DNA from: Takakia lepidozioides | Taxonomy: Eukaryota; Streptophyta; Takakiopsida; Takakiales; Takakiaceae | Direction: 5' to 3' | Assembly: GCA_030704615.1 (NCBI GenBank) | Contig: CM060734.1 | Location: 44,780,042 to 44,844,041, forward strand | Length of the DNA stretch: 64,000 nucleotides | Shown here: positions 1-11,880 of the stretch, piece by piece | Layout of the letters: every line of letters begins with the position of its first letter | Numbering within the stretch: the stretch's first letter is position 1 | Program-made: the position numbers and the translations under genes | Notes under the pieces: generated by a model | What the model saw: only the letters and a program-made list of their open reading frames with translations | Database searches by the model: none | What the model was told of the DNA's origin: nothing

Positions 1-499
1 CGGCGTCACATATAAAGGTCACCTTCTGTTCAGGTCTTTGTGTTTCAGTCTGCCTGGGTCATTTCGATTGATGTTGATAAGCCCTGTGCCTACAATCAGG
101 TGCCACAGCCAATAGCTGTCCAATGGTAATCTTGCTTTGGTCTGGCATATTACTCAGCCAAAGTCTCTGCGTTACTTTGCATGTCTGCATCTTCTTCTTC
201 CTTTCATCCTCACTCACTTCTTCTTCTCCTTCAGAATAGAGGAATCTGCCACAGGAATATCAGTACTCTTTTGCATTTCCCTTATGGTACTGTCACTCCT
301 GTGGCAGTTCTTCTCATCTCTCCAAGCCTCATTTCATCTTAAGGCAATCACTGCAACCTTCATTATCATCTTCTTCCTCTACTACTGGAGGTATTAGTTT
401 GGCTTTAATTTTGTTACTATCATTGTACTACTTCTGGTACAACACATGGCCTAACCATGTGAGCTGCCACCCACTGGGGCCCTCATTCACAGGAGCTCT

Positions 500-1330
500 C
501 ATCTCATTCTGGTGTCTAATCCAGAATGAACAGGCTTGCCTTGCGATGTCCTGGCTGATTACAATAGTAACATAGTTCTTTCACATTGGGTCCTCGCCCT
601 TGGTCTCCTCTGGATATTTCTGTATCCTGATTCCCGGGTGGTAATTCCCCCTTGGATACCCTGATAGTTGCCTCTGGAATTTCCTTGGTAATTCCCTCTT
701 GAATTACCCTCTCCCTTCCATGCCATTGTTATAACCACCCAACCTACCATAGTGGTCTGATCATTGTTCTTCTTGGCTGGGGCGGCACCTGATGCACCAT
801 TACTTGCCTAGGTTCTCTTGCGACTTCCTTCTGTTGTAGTAACAATTCTCAATAGACTGGTTATCCATTTTACAGATAGTACAGTTGTTTCTCCTTCATG
901 TGGCATTCTGTGGTGGTATGGCCTTCCTTCATCTGCACTTTGCAACACCATAACACCTTCCTCCAATGTGTTGCAGCCTCTGGTGTGGCATACGTCTTCA
1001 AGATTCTTCCAATCTTTATCATAGGATCCCTCTTCAACTTCTCCTTTCTCTTACTCTTTCCTTTTTAGTTCTTGCTCTCTTCGTCATCTGACTCATCCTC
1101 AGAGTCCTCATCATCTTTTTCTCTCTCCTGAGCATTCCCAATTGCTCAATTAGGTTTGCAGTTTCAAATGCCTCTCCACTGTATTATGGGGTAACATTAT
1201 CCACTTTCTTTTGCAAACTCAGTCTTAGTCACTCACAAACCAGTCTTCTGTAACCTGGTCGGGTACTGCAGCCAGCTTTTTCATCATCAATTTCCATTCT
1301 GTTCCATATAATCTCAACAGTTTCATGCTT
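500..1330 (-). pseudogene. Degenerate gag-like region of a retrotransposon
   Basis: On the minus strand, around 515-600, the reading CYYCNQPGHRK matches the start of a retroviral-type CCHC zinc knuckle (C-x2-C-x3-G-H). The final cysteine is replaced by leucine and a stop follows shortly after. The flanking minus-strand sequence up to about 1.3 kb gives broken, polar, gag-like peptides with several frame changes. No intact reading frame or LTR is visible. Orientation and element class (gypsy or copia) are inferred only from the knuckle. Confidence 0.35.
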
Positions 1331-3045
1331 TCTTGCTTTAACTGTTGTAAACTTCCATACACTTAAACTCAGTTTTACTTGTCATAACCTATTTCGGAAG
1401 CTGTATTCAGCCATTACAGGTTTGTTAGGAACTGATATCAGGGAATCTTGCATACCATTCACTTGCTTTCTTTATAAGTGAAACAAGGGAAACAATCTCA
1501 TCTTGGCATCATCGCCATATCATTGTTCACTATACACCATGTGCTCAAATTGGCTATGTGTACATCAGATCCTTTTCCTGAATATATGGAAAATGTGGTT
1601 TGCCCGTGTTGGTTGTAACGCCATCTGTGGCCCTACTTCTGCCCATTGACAGGTGCTGGTCCTTTGGACCTGTTGTTGTTGTGGTGGATTTCACAAAAGT
1701 GGTGGCCCTTGAGCACTCCCTGTTCTGGCCCCACGATATTCACAGTATTCCCAGCTTAGTTGCACTAACTTCCCACACTCTGTCCTCCCAGAGCCAGATC
1801 CAGGCAGCCCGCATGATCCCCCTGAGCCGAACACCTTCGTTGGCCTGTGATCCAAGTGCTCCACTTGATCTAGGTCCCACCCAACGGGTTGGGATGTCCT
1901 GGTTGTAGTCTCAACCTCAGCTGTTGCGTCTACTTCTCCAATTTCTTCTCTCTGTTTTCATCCTCCAAGTTCTGCCCTTGGGTTTCTTCTTCACTCATGT
2001 AACTCAAACTGCAATGGTGTTGGAGAGTCTGAACTCTCCGTTGGCTCCTGCCACATCCTCTCCTCCTTCTTCACCTTCCCGCTTCAGAAACTGGAGTTCC
2101 TGCTTTTGGTGTTCCATGCCAAACTCTTATCAAATATTCTGTCAAATCTTTTATCCAGGGATGTACCTCAGATCTTCACCTCGTGATTGATTCTTCTGCC
2201 CGTACCAATTTCCCTAATCTTCTTGCAAAGAAAACAGAAGGAGTGGCATCCAACTCTAGTTCTTCCGGTATGGTGATGTACTCTTTGATCTTAATGGTGA
2301 GAGGTCCAGATGATTCCTATGTCTATTCCTCTCTCCAAAAGATATGGATAATTAGCTTCAGATAACTTTCTCTTTTGCTGAATATCTCAGGCGTCTAGCT
2401 CCTTTCATCCACTCATGTCCCATGTCTTTCATGTCTTTTTAATGTGGCCAATAACCAAACTCTCTCTGTCATAATCTCTCGTATATGCCTGGGTCTTTCA
2501 AGCTTCAATGCACCCCTTGGCTATACTTGAAGTCTCCGTTACCATATAACCATATGGCAAAAACAAGTCTGGAAAAGCTGTTCTTGGGTGTGAGTTTGAT
2601 CCACAAAATATCCTTTGGAATCCAATTCTTTAACAGTACAAGCTCTTCATTGCATATGAGTATAAACATCACCTATCTTTCCTCCCAGCCTTCAAACTAA
2701 CGCTTAATGGCTAGCAATGCTATCACATGATAAACAAATGTTGGTAACCACTTGCTCTTCCTCTACAGGCCACCTGATAAATCTTTATCACTCTTTCTCC
2801 AGACCCCACTCTGGGTCAGCATCATGGCACTCTCTTAAGAATGTTTTCTTTACAACCGTCTGGCAATTCCAAAAACCTCTGGAAGAATCGTTGGACAATC
2901 TTTCCTTCTCAGTTTCACAAGGAATTTGATTCACATCAAATTCTTAATTTTATCTTCCCTACCTCTTGTTCTAACCGTTTCCCTCACTAACCGTTGTCGT
3001 GAACTAACATGTTCCATTCGCAGGTGTTGTTCCCACAGTCGTTTC
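1331..3045. other. No recognisable gene
   Basis: A pyrimidine-rich stretch on the plus strand with only short unconserved reading frames. It may continue the decayed retroelement on the left, but I found no diagnostic motif. Confidence 0.4.
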
Positions 3046-3057
3046 ACTGTCCTGCTA

Positions 3058-3320
3058 TCCGTTCCATATGGTCGTGACAGCTGTGTGAAGCTGTGATTGG
3101 CGTGTGAAACTGTGACCGGCTGTGTCGGGCGTGTTGAAGGGCTGTGCGAATGTGTTTGGCTGTGCGGGTCGTGTGTGACTGGCTGTGTGGTGGCTGTGTA
3201 GGCTGTGACGAGCTGTGTTGGCTGTGATGGGCTGTTGTTGTTGGTTGTGACGAGCTGGTGTGTTGACTGTTGTCTGGCTGTGTCGGCTGTGTTGGACTGT
3301 GACGGGCTGTGTAACCCCCC
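3058..3320. repeat. GGCTGTG-type degenerate minisatellite
   Basis: About 260 bases built from variants of a 9-12 bp unit containing ggctgtg (for example ggctgtgtcg and gtgacgggctgtg). It is strongly G/T biased on the plus strand. It directly precedes the plus-strand reverse transcriptase fragment and may be an expanded part of that element's leader. Confidence 0.7.
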
Positions 3321-3489
3321 CTAAAGTGCGCTGCTGTCACCCCTAAGGCTCCTGTTGATCTCAGTCTGTGCAAAAATTAAGGGTACTCCACAGATCCCGT
3401 ATAAGTGTCTACGTCCCAGATAGTCCTCTAACAGCCGTGGAGAAGCCACATGAGCCTCAGTTTTTGCTTTACGTAAGACAAGTGGAAGG

Positions 3490-3830
3490 AGAAGTCGATA
3501 GGGAGCCGAGCCCAGTTGGATCAAAGGGATCTTGGAGAAATACCAGGATGTGAATGCCGGAGGACTGCCAAGCGGCTTGCCACTGCGAGAGGAGTTGGAC
3601 AAACCAAGATAGAGGTGATACGGGAGGGCTCGGAGCCATCTGCCAAGGCGCCCTACAGGTTGAGCCACAAAGAGTTGGTCAAGCTGAAGGCCCAGTTAAG
3701 GATCTAATGTCAAAGGGGTACATCCGGCCGAGTAAATCACCTTACGGAGCCCCGGTGCTATTCGCAGACAAAAAGGATGGGACGTTGGGTGGATATTGTC
3801 GATTACAGGAGGTTACTTGCGAGAAACTTG
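3490..3830 (+). pseudogene. Ty3/gypsy reverse transcriptase N-terminal fragment
   Basis: The plus strand encodes, across two frames, the start of a gypsy-type reverse transcriptase: APYRLSHKEL with KLKAQL, then in the next frame DLMSKGYIRPSKSPYGAPV followed by FADKKDGTL. These are the family's fingers-domain motifs. The frame change near 3705 and the missing catalytic core show it is a relic. It lies opposite in orientation to the pol region at 5.1-7.4 kb, so the two are separate copies or products of an inversion. Confidence 0.8.
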
Positions 3831-4723
3831 AGTGCTTGTATGAATGGAGTGTTGGTGTAGTGGATGTTGCACTTTGTTGTGTCCTCTATGAGAGATTCTG
3901 TCCTCTTTGTCAAGCCCACTTTATAGACTACATTCCCACGTTTCTAAGCTAAACCGGTAGTGGAAGGGGAATAACGCCCTGCCTGACGCCGAATATGGTG
4001 GAGATGCGGGGTAATTGAGTTCATTATCAAAGGAAATTTTCATCTTCCTCTTACCATCACCACGGGTAGGCACCACCACTGTCCCTGCTTTGTCGGTGCA
4101 AATCCCACTGCTTGCCATAAGCTTAGCCACGAATGCATCAAGCTCTTGAACACAAAACCCACAAAATTAGAAACAAAACAGAAAACAAATGAAAGGCCAA
4201 GGAAAGAAAAAAAGATGAAGGAAAGAGGCTCACCTTTGCGTACGTCCCACATCAAGGAGTTTGTTTCCGTACCATGGCGTCTCATGGCAAAGAACCAAAC
4301 CCCCACTGACTCTACTCTCCATAGCTAGTTTGACGACTTCTCCAAGTCCTGGCCAAGGTGGAGCCTCTCAAGCTCCACCCAGTGGCACTCTTCTTGGCCC
4401 ACTTCAAGGCCAAAGAACGATCCTCCCCGAGGATCAAATCGCCTTACTGCAACAACATATCTTGCGACCGCTCATGATACCGCTTTTGGCATCAACTTGA
4501 ACCCTTTTTTTACAGGAAGATAACCTTGAACCAACCGCGCGCCCCAATCACTACAATTGGGTCCGCCTTGGAATGCTGGCCTGAGGTACGGGAACACGGC
4601 CAAAAGCCGCACTACGACTTCGTCCCAAGGTTACACGATTATAGTACGTGAACGGAAGTACGTAGCTTCCGCATTAATCCGCACACAATACAACCCCCTC
4701 GTAGTACAGTTATAGACGCGCAT

Positions 4724-4757
4724 GCGCTAGGTACGCACTAGCGCTAGGTACGCACTA
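4724..4757. repeat. 17-bp tandem duplication
   Basis: The unit gcgctaggtacgcacta occurs twice back to back and begins a third time. It lies in the region downstream of the chromovirus pol relic, where an LTR would be expected, but no LTR boundary is visible. Confidence 0.7.
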
Positions 4758-5127
4758 GCACATGAACTCCCAAAGAAGGCGTAAGTTTCCTTGCTCCTGG
4801 ATGGGAGTCACCCGATTTCGACACTGCGCAAACACACGACCATTCAATTTACCTCTCCCACTTTTGTAAGCTAGCATGCATTCTACACACTAGCAAACCA
4901 TATCATTGCATCACCATTCCAAAAAAATAGGAAGCAAAATATTTGGAAATCATTTCATTTATAACACTTTTTGTACAATCACAAGTTTTTGAATCGGATT
5001 CCTGAGCTAGTTAAGCCGGACTAAGCATGCATTTCCTCCCCACGAGCCTAAGTTTCGTCTTTTTGACAGGTCGCCATATTCCGACTTTTGTAAGCTGCAT
5101 GCATTCTACACCTAACCCCATATCGCA

Positions 5128-5364
5128 TCACTTCGGAAGCGCAATTTCCCGCATTTCTTTTGAGGCACCACCCAAGTGCGCTCCACTTGATGATACCCTT
5201 CCGCTTTCACGAGATACTCCGTTTCTCGATTCTTGAACCCTCCATTTCACGAGATACTCCGTCGACTTAAACCTACCACTCCACCTCGTACTCAGGTCCA
5301 TTTTCATGATCCAACAGCACAGGTGGCGGACGCAACACTTGATGCCGATTTGGACGCGCTTCAT
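5128..5364 (-). pseudogene. Chromodomain-like tail of integrase
   Basis: STEYLVKWRVQESRN resembles the second strand and helix of a chromodomain (consensus EYLVKWKG). It sits after the integrase core, where chromoviruses carry this targeting module. The rest of the domain is degraded. Confidence 0.6.
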
Positions 5365-5658
5365 CTTTGAAGTAAGGCTTCAAAAGGAAAACGTAGAATA
5401 CCGGATGCACCTTGTTGTTTACCCGGTAGCTCCAATTCATCACAAATCCTCATTCATACCTTCCGGATGCGAAAGGTCCCCGCCCGCATACGGAGGTTAC
5501 AAACCTTCATACTCACTTTCCGGAGGTAGTACAAAAATTCTCGATGTTCAACCAGACTCCGTGTCGCGGCCTCAAACTTAACTTCCCTCCGCTTCCGATT
5601 TCGCCTGCCATTCATACCGTTTCCTAGCTTTGGCAATGTTGTACTTCGCGAACTCCAA

Positions 5659-6529
5659 TTAACGCTCACGGTTTCTATAGAAAAGCACCTCTGGTGCTGA
5701 CCAGTTGGGCCGCAACAACCGCGGCAGTGCTGGAAACTCCCGTTGCGGAGTGTTTTGTGTTATTATAATAGAACTCTGCCGCATCCAAATGCTCCACCCA
5801 GTCTGATTGGTCTGCCGACACATAATTCTCTGCAAGATCTGCTTCACCACGAAATTCACTCTTTCCGTTTGGCCATCCGTCGTAGGTCGAAGGCGGTGCT
5901 CATTTTGAGCCTTGTCCCATTTTCTTCCAAAGTGCTCTCCAAAATTTACTTGTAAACTTTGGATCGCGGTCGGAGACAATGTCCTTCGTGAGTCCACGAT
6001 GCTTGAAGACGTGGGCGAAGTAAAGTCGCCCCGTCTCCTGTGTCGTTGCCGTCTCTTTAGTGGAAATAAAATGACCCATTTTACTGAACCTACCCCCACC
6101 ATGATTGCATCGAATCCTTTTGACAATGGCAATAATTCTGAAATCCATTGAGTCATTTTTCCCAAACCCCTCTGGAATCGGCAAGGGTTGTAAACAGCCC
6201 CGCTTGCTTTTTGTACTTACTCTCTTTTGTACTCGCTCCGATTTGTTGGCATGTGTGCATGTCTTGACATACTCCTCGGCCTCCTCCCTCAGTTTGGGCC
6301 AGAAATACTCTTTTTTCAAGAGTGCCGCGGTGCGCTTGGCCCTGCCGTGGCCCGCAAAAGGGCCATCGTGGCACGCAAGCGGGCCATCGTGACATTCTCT
6401 CAAGAGACTATCTCTGATCCCTTCCTTCGGCACGTAGAGGCACTTTTGCTTGTACCGAGTCAGTCCATTGCGTAAGTGGAACTGTGATTTAACTCCCATC
6501 CTCAAGTCCCGCATCACGGACTTCGCCAT
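5659..6529 (-). pseudogene. Integrase fragment (gypsy)
   Basis: An H2C2-like zinc-binding region (RECHDGPLACHDGPFAGH, with a short internal duplication, then RTAALLKKEYFWPKL) precedes core motifs including DIVSDRDPKFTSKFWRALW. A frame change then leads into FGEHFGRKWDKAQNEHRLRP and TDGQTERVNFVVKQILQ. This order fits retroviral-type integrases. The CHDGP duplication and the frameshift show it is non-functional. Confidence 0.85.
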
Positions 6530-6714
6530 CTCATCATCCTTCCGGTAAGCCTTCCGATCTTCCTTTGGAGCGCCGTCTCGCCCTTGTAAACCAACATGAG
6601 CTGCTGCTTTCTACTTTAAACATCGGCCACACATTGTCCCGTCCTGGTTTGTATTAGATATCCACGTCGAACACTGCCAAAGTGTCCTGCCACCTAAGTT
6701 GTTTTGGGAACAAC

Positions 6715-6909
6715 TTAGGCTGTGTGGCAAAATACTTCGCCGTGACATTGTCCGTGAACACCTTCACCAGGTTTGGAACAACATAGTGGCCCAAAGTCAA
6801 GGCAATGCACCACCGCCTTCATTTCTTTCTCGTGCGTAGGCCACCGTCGTTCCACTTCATTCAGTTTTTTACTTTCGTAACCCACTGGACGTCCATCCTG
6901 CATGAGCAC
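6715..6909 (-). pseudogene. RNase H fragment (gypsy)
   Basis: The motifs GRPVGYESKKLNEVERRW and PTHEKEMKAVVHCL match the RNase H domain that follows reverse transcriptase in gypsy elements. It lies about 260 bases downstream of the palm fragment on the same strand. The C-terminal half is lost to a frame change. Confidence 0.82.
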
Positions 6910-7168
6910 ACCCCCAATTGCGAAGTCCGACGCATCTGTATGAATCTCAAATGGACGGTCGAACTCCGAGATTTTTCAGGACTGGAGCTTCCGCCATCCC
7001 GTGCTTGCTTGCAACTCGGCAAAAGCTTAGCCACAAAAGGTGTTCCATACCCATACCTTGGACTCCTAGGAAGGATTGCAACTCCCGGACCGAAGTCGGA
7101 GGCTTCCCGTCCAAGATCACCCTCACCTTTCTGTCATCATTTTGATCCCATCCGTGTAATCACATGCC

Positions 7169-7408
7169 CTAGGAACTCCATTTTTGTGACCCGAATTCGC
7201 ACTTTGAAGCTTTGGCATACAGCTTCCCTTCCCGCAATTTCTGGAACACCCTTTTGAGGTGCTCTAGGTGCTCCAGGTGCTCTTCTTTTGTTTTCGAGTA
7301 CACCAAGATGTCGTCGATGTACACAATCACAAAATCATCCAACCACTCCTGGAAAAGGCTGTTCATTAGCGTGCTAAAGGTCGCGGTTGTGCGTTGGTGA
7401 GCGCCCAA
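7169..7408 (-). pseudogene. Reverse transcriptase palm fragment (gypsy)
   Basis: This contains the catalytic [19 protein letters not shown] stretch (YxDD box), preceded by [12 protein letters not shown] and followed by [19 protein letters not shown], all characteristic of gypsy reverse transcriptases. One LEH triplet appears duplicated. The fragment starts abruptly and lacks the fingers domain. Confidence 0.88.
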
Positions 7409-7857
7409 AAGGCATCAACCGAGAACTCATATGAAACCCCACAAATTGTCATGTGCAACCGTCTTTCTCCTCATCTTCCTTTCCGCCACTCGGATTTTGA
7501 TGGTACCTGAACCAAATCGATCCGGCTGAATACTTTGCTCCTGCCAACCGATCGAAGATGTCCGTTGATCCTTGGCAAATGGTACTGTTTTTTTTTAGTC
7601 ACATCCTAGGGCCCCATGGCACGCATACATTGGGTAGCCAGATGTCGTTCCAGCAGAATCATAGAAAGAAGCCACATCATCTAGTGTAATCTTAATCTTA
7701 TCCTAAACTAGCTGTTAGAATTAGACAAATCTATATTTATACCCTAATTTGTTCCAGCTCATCCTCATAACATAAAGTGTAAGTTCATCCAAGCTTCATC
7801 CTACATCCGTTCATCCATGCCGAATAAGCTAGTGAGGTGGAATCCCGCCTTCACAAG

Positions 7858-7860
<3 letters not shown>

Positions 7861-7900
<40 letters not shown>
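7861..7900. repeat. Poly(T) tract, about 40 nt
   Basis: An uninterrupted T run of about 40 bases. It could be the poly(A) tail of a minus-strand retroposon, but no recognisable body precedes it. The sequence from here to the SINE at 8.43 kb shows no gene. Confidence 0.85.
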
Positions 7901-7902
<2 letters not shown>

Positions 7903-8429
7903 TCTCCCTTTAATAACCATCAATAAAGTTTCCAAGGGCTACTTCCCACTTTCCCCTTCTGAACAAAAAAAGAAAAAAAAGAAGTGATGTATTTTTTTGA
8001 TTCTTTATGAATAGGTTCTGAATTGTTTTCCCCCCCTGTCTCCTAAAGTGGGGTGGGGTCATAGCAGGGATGAACTATGCTTAATTTGGACTTTGTCAAT
8101 GCCCATGTGAGTTAATGAAAATAGCAAATGTCACATGAGTATGATAAGTTCAGTTAGCTTTAAAGAAGTGCAGAACTTCCGAGGAAGACACCATATATTA
8201 GTGAGACATGTACTTTGTGAAGAATTTATATTAGTGATGAGGAGTCCTTTCATAAAAACATGTTCCTTAATTCCAAAAAAAAGTGTCATATGGCGAGTTA
8301 ACTGAGGCTACAGCCTATCTTGTTGCATCCAAAAAAACGAACGTTCGCGGATTCACCTTGGCTACCATGTACATCAACTCCACAAATTGCGGAGAAATTC
8401 ACTATACGACTCGAGAGATTTTAGTGGTT

Positions 8430-8672
8430 TAGTAGGGATTTTTAAAAATAAAATAAAATAAAGGGAAACACTTGGGAGTGACAGCTCACAAATCAGGCCC
8501 CTTAATAGTGAGAGGAGAAAATAATCTCTTTCACAGTAACCCCGCCATGAGGCGTAGGAATGGGAACCACCCAGGAACCGAGGAGAAGAGTATACTACAC
8601 CCGTAAGTAGATTTGACCCCAGAATCATCTAGGTGGCACTCAGAGCACTCAACCAACTGAGCTACTCAATGT
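8430..8672 (-). mobile_element. tRNA-derived SINE (copy 1)
   Basis: On the minus strand it starts with a tRNA-like head: a box A-like tagctcagttgg and, about 35 bases later, a box B-like ggggtcaaatc. An unrelated body and an A-rich tail of taaaat-type repeats follow. It aligns along its length with the plus-strand copy at 14.35 kb (shared segments include gtgattctgg(g)gtcaaat, cctcatggcg and ttctcctctcaat/ct). The head is too divergent and lacks a closing acceptor stem to be a working tRNA. Confidence 0.78.
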
Positions 8673-8789
8673 TGGTTTTTTTCTTTGTGTTTTTGGATTT
8701 TGCAAAGTATAATCTGAGCTTGACCAAGCTATTTGAGTGAGGGGTTGATTTTTCTTGTTTCTGCCTCCCACATAGAAATGTGCTATATC

Positions 8790-8827
8790 GCCTCTCATTT
8801 TAAGATAATAGGGTCTTCAATGGGCAC
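8790..8827 (+). repeat. Left terminal inverted repeat of the MULE
   Basis: A 38-base terminal repeat, exact inverse of 11834-11871. It is preceded by the target duplication tgctatat. Confidence 0.95.
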
Positions 8828-9004
8828 GTCGTTGGCCGGTGGGCGCCGGTGGGCCCCGTGCACGGACGCCCGCTCCCAGCACCACCCCCGCCCGTCGTCT
8901 GCTCGCGGTTGTCGCCCAGCCGCGGGCGCTTCTGCAGCAACCCGCGCCCACCGCCCGACCCCCTTCCGCCACGCGGCCAGTCCCCCGCCCATGATGTCCG
9001 CTGC

Positions 9005-9180
9005 CCTCCAATTATGCCAGTCCGCTGTTGGCCAGTCTTTTGCCCAGCAGTGTACCAGTCCTCCATCTTTCCACCAGTCCGGTTCTGGCCAGTCCTCTGC
9101 CCAGCAGTTTGCCATTCCGCCGTAGTCCCCGCCAGTCCGCTGGCCAGTCCCCTGCCATCCCAGTCTGCTGACGCGCAGGA
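9005..9180. repeat. CCAGTCCGCTG-type minisatellite in the MULE leader
   Basis: Irregular repeats of ccagtccgctg, gccagtc and gcccagcag fill the region between the left terminal repeat and the transposase start. The same core sequence recurs in the last transposase intron. Confidence 0.7.
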
Positions 9181-9393
9181 TCGCCACCGGCCCCTTCCAT
9201 TCCCCATAACCCATCCGAGCCCTCCATTTTTAGGGCTGCAATTCAAACCTGCATCCCTGCCTGCCGCCCTGCCTGCCACTTTGCTAACAGCCGCGAACGT
9301 GCGCACTGTTCTCCTGGCACGTTGTCGATCGTGTCTTGTACTACGGCGCGTTTCTTGCATGTTCAGAAGCGTGTCCTTTGTACTGTATAGGGC

Positions 9394-11834
9394 ATGGACG
9401 TGGAAGCAAAACCCGATGATATAACTGATCACGGAAAGCCGCTTATATGGCCTCTTCGACAATGTTTGCAAACAGCAAAACCAGGACCCTTCAACAGGAA
9501 GGATCTCCATTGGAAGAGTGAGATGCAATATGGGTTTATGGGTGTGCGAGTGAATGTTGAAAAGGCCTGCATACCTTGGATAGAGTTGGTGACTTCGTCC
9601 TGGGAGAGGAGAGTTTGGAGGACTACCCCACTCAGTTTTGGGTGAATGTCCATTCTAAAGTGGAACCACGGCTCGCGAAAAGTACCCAGAGCCAACACAT
9701 TTCTGTCCAGTATTATGTGTGCACCATCCTCAGTCCTTTTGACGTTTCATCATTGCATGTCTGTTGTCATTTTTTGTTTCACGAGTTCCTCTGATTTTAT
9801 GCTTCCTCAAGTCGTTGGATATCGATTTTAGAATTTTTTGTCCAGGTATCAATGCTGCTACGGTCCTGATGACAAGCGCACCAACAAGGCAATAGTGGAG
9901 GATCCAAAACAGAAGGACCTCTTGTGGGTGCTGGAACATCTTGCCCATAAAGGCCCAAGGAGAAAGAAGTCGGAGTATGGAGAGTCTTACAAACGTGGTT
10001 ACCAATGCTGTTTCAAGGTCCAGCAATGCTATCTCGCCCCTGACATCTGTGTCCTCACGTACTACAACAACATGGAGCATACAGATGTGCAAGGGAAACC
10101 CTCGCATGGGAAGTCCGCAGAGTTCAGGAACACCCGCCACGCCTATGCACCACACATTAGCGAGGAATTGAAAGCCTGGGTCGTCGAGTGTTTGTGCCGA
10201 GGCCTGTCGGTCGCCCAAATCATGATGGAGCATAAAGAGCACGTGATGAACAACACCGGCTTGGGCAATGCATGGACCCGCGATGATTTCTTATTGGAGC
10301 AAGATGTTCGCAATCTTGCCGAGAAACGTGCGTGGCAAACCTTCAAAAAGCACGCCGATGATGCAGAGAGTGTGCGCATGTGGAGAGACCAGAATCTTGC
10401 GTCCGTTTTTTTCTATCAAGAGGAGAAATTAGAGCCAACATTTGAGCATTTTGATGGAGATTTGACATTCACTATTGGCATACAGACTCCATGGCAAAAA
10501 CAACGAATGCTCGAACTAGGACATGACCGTATCGTTGCATGTGATGCAACCTTTGGGACAAATCATGACAAGGTACTATTCGAATGATTCCATGGACTTG
10601 TACGAGCATGATAGCATAGTACCATGCAACATTCACATAATATTTGGTGTGCTGACCCTTTCTGTATGTTTAGGGTTGTGTACGTTGCGGAAGACCAAGA
10701 GGCAGACCCATTCTGAACCGCTACAGACCTCATCACTCTTATGAAGTCTTCTCGTGCAGAACTGAGCGGAATTTGCATGCTCTAACCATCTTACATTGTG
10801 CATTCCAACAGTTCCCGTTGTACACGTTGATGGTCTTCGACAAGTGGTTGAACGGTATACCAGTTGCCTATATCCTATCCGCGAGGAATCGGACAAGAGA
10901 CCTGGTTCCGTGGATGAGAGCCTTGCGCGATTCACTCCTCGCAGATTTGCCAAGCTGGCGACCCAATGCCTTAATTGTGGACGATGCCGAAGCAGAAATC
11001 AACGCTATTCGGTAAGTCTGTTGGTCCACAGCACCGGTCCATTGTCGAGGTCCACTTCAGCAGTCCATTGCTACAGTCCACTGGCAGACTCCTGTGGCAA
11101 AACCCGATGGCAGTTCGCTGGGCAAATCCACTGGTAGTCCGCTGTCAAGTCCGGTCATCAGTCCCTGGGGTCGGCCGTCCGCTGCCAAGTCCACTCGGCA
11201 GTCCCTGGCAAGTCCGCTCGGCAGTCCGCTGTGGCAGTCCAATGGGGCAGTCCGCTGATGCAGTCCGCTGCCCCAGTCCTAGCTAGGGGAAGTCCAATGG
11301 GGAAGTCCACTGGGTAGTCCAATGGGGTTACTCCAGCACATCAACGTCATGACATTGTACTGTCCACTGGCCGAGTCCAGTGGCTCTGCCCGCTGATACA
11401 GGTCGCTGTTACAGTCCACTCCGGCAGTCCACCATTGCAGTCCGATCCCAAGACTCTAATGTGTACCATGTGTGTTGTGCAGAATTGTTTTTGAAGGAGT
11501 ACTCATTTTCCTCTACCTTTGGCATGTCCGCAAGGCATGGGTGAAGCAATCATGCAAGAAAACGAAGGATCCGGTGACCGCTGTAAACTTGTTGAAGGAT
11601 ATGGGAGACCTCATGTACTTTAGAGGGGGACCACGCAACGAGAAAAGAGCGCTTCGGTGGGTTGTAAGGAGAATCCGTCGTATGAGGTCAAAATACCCGA
11701 AAGGACATGAATTTCTTGACTATATCGAACAGTACTGGAAGCCCAAAATAACAATGTGGTGTACAGCAGCCCGCCATGTCCCTCATGCGAGCCAAGACAC
11801 AAACGCAAGCATTGAGGCATACCATGGAAATTAG
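9394..11834 (+). CDS. MULE transposase (one frameshift)
   Basis: Cut-and-paste transposase of the Mutator superfamily. Exon 1 runs from ATG 9394 to about 9718 (frame changes near 9575 between KACIPW and DRVGDFVLGEESLEDYP). Exon 2 is about 9846-10572 and ends after VACDATFGTNHDK, carrying the first catalytic aspartate. Exon 3 (10812-11011) begins FPLYTLMVFDKWLNGIPVAY and includes LIVDDAEAEINAIR, a likely second acidic site. Exon 4 (11483-11834) carries LWHVRKAWVK and ends TNASIEAYHGN. Splice phases between exons 2, 3 and 4 agree. The protein stops soon after the core, with no SWIM zinc finger. Unless the change near 9575 is a small intron, the +1 shift would inactivate it. Confidence 0.85.
11020..11450. 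repeat. GCAGTCCGCTG-type minisatellite in the last MULE intron
   Basis: About 430 bases of variants of gcagtccgctg, ccagtccactgg and agtccaatgggg. It makes up nearly the whole intron between exons 3 and 4 (11012-11482) and uses the same core as the leader minisatellite. Confidence 0.8.
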
Positions 11835-11871
11835 TGCCCATTGAAGACCCTATTATCTTAAAATGAGAGGC
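11834..11871 (-). repeat. Right terminal inverted repeat of the MULE
   Basis: Exact inverted copy of 8790-8827. The transposase stop codon TAG overlaps its inner edge, and the duplicated target tgctatat follows at 11873-11880. Confidence 0.95.
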
Positions 11872-11880
11872 GTGCTATAT

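Larger units (their letters stand above)
5128..7410 (-). mobile_element. Ty3/gypsy chromovirus pol region (decayed)
   Basis: Reading the minus strand from 7.4 to 5.1 kb gives reverse transcriptase palm, RNase H, integrase and then a chromodomain-like tail, which is the order of chromovirus-type Ty3/gypsy elements. Frameshifts and stops separate every domain, so the element cannot make its polyprotein. The 5' part (gag, protease, start of reverse transcriptase) is absent from this copy, and I could not define either LTR. Confidence 0.88.
8789..11872 (+). mobile_element. Mutator-like element (MULE) with intact termini
   Basis: A 3.1-kb DNA transposon. Its left end (8790-8827) reads gcctctcattttaagataat and continues to gggcac; the right end (11834-11871) is the exact reverse complement over 38 bases. 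Both sides are flanked by tgctatat (8781-8788 and 11873-11880), extendable to 9 bp, the target duplication length typical of Mutator elements. Inside is a plus-strand transposase whose stop codon abuts the right terminal repeat. The matching termini point to a fairly recent insertion. Confidence 0.93.

Noticed and set aside
3058-3320. CRISPR-like array
   Set aside because: The repeats are short, irregular and contiguous without unique spacers, and the sequence is eukaryotic nuclear DNA; it is a minisatellite.
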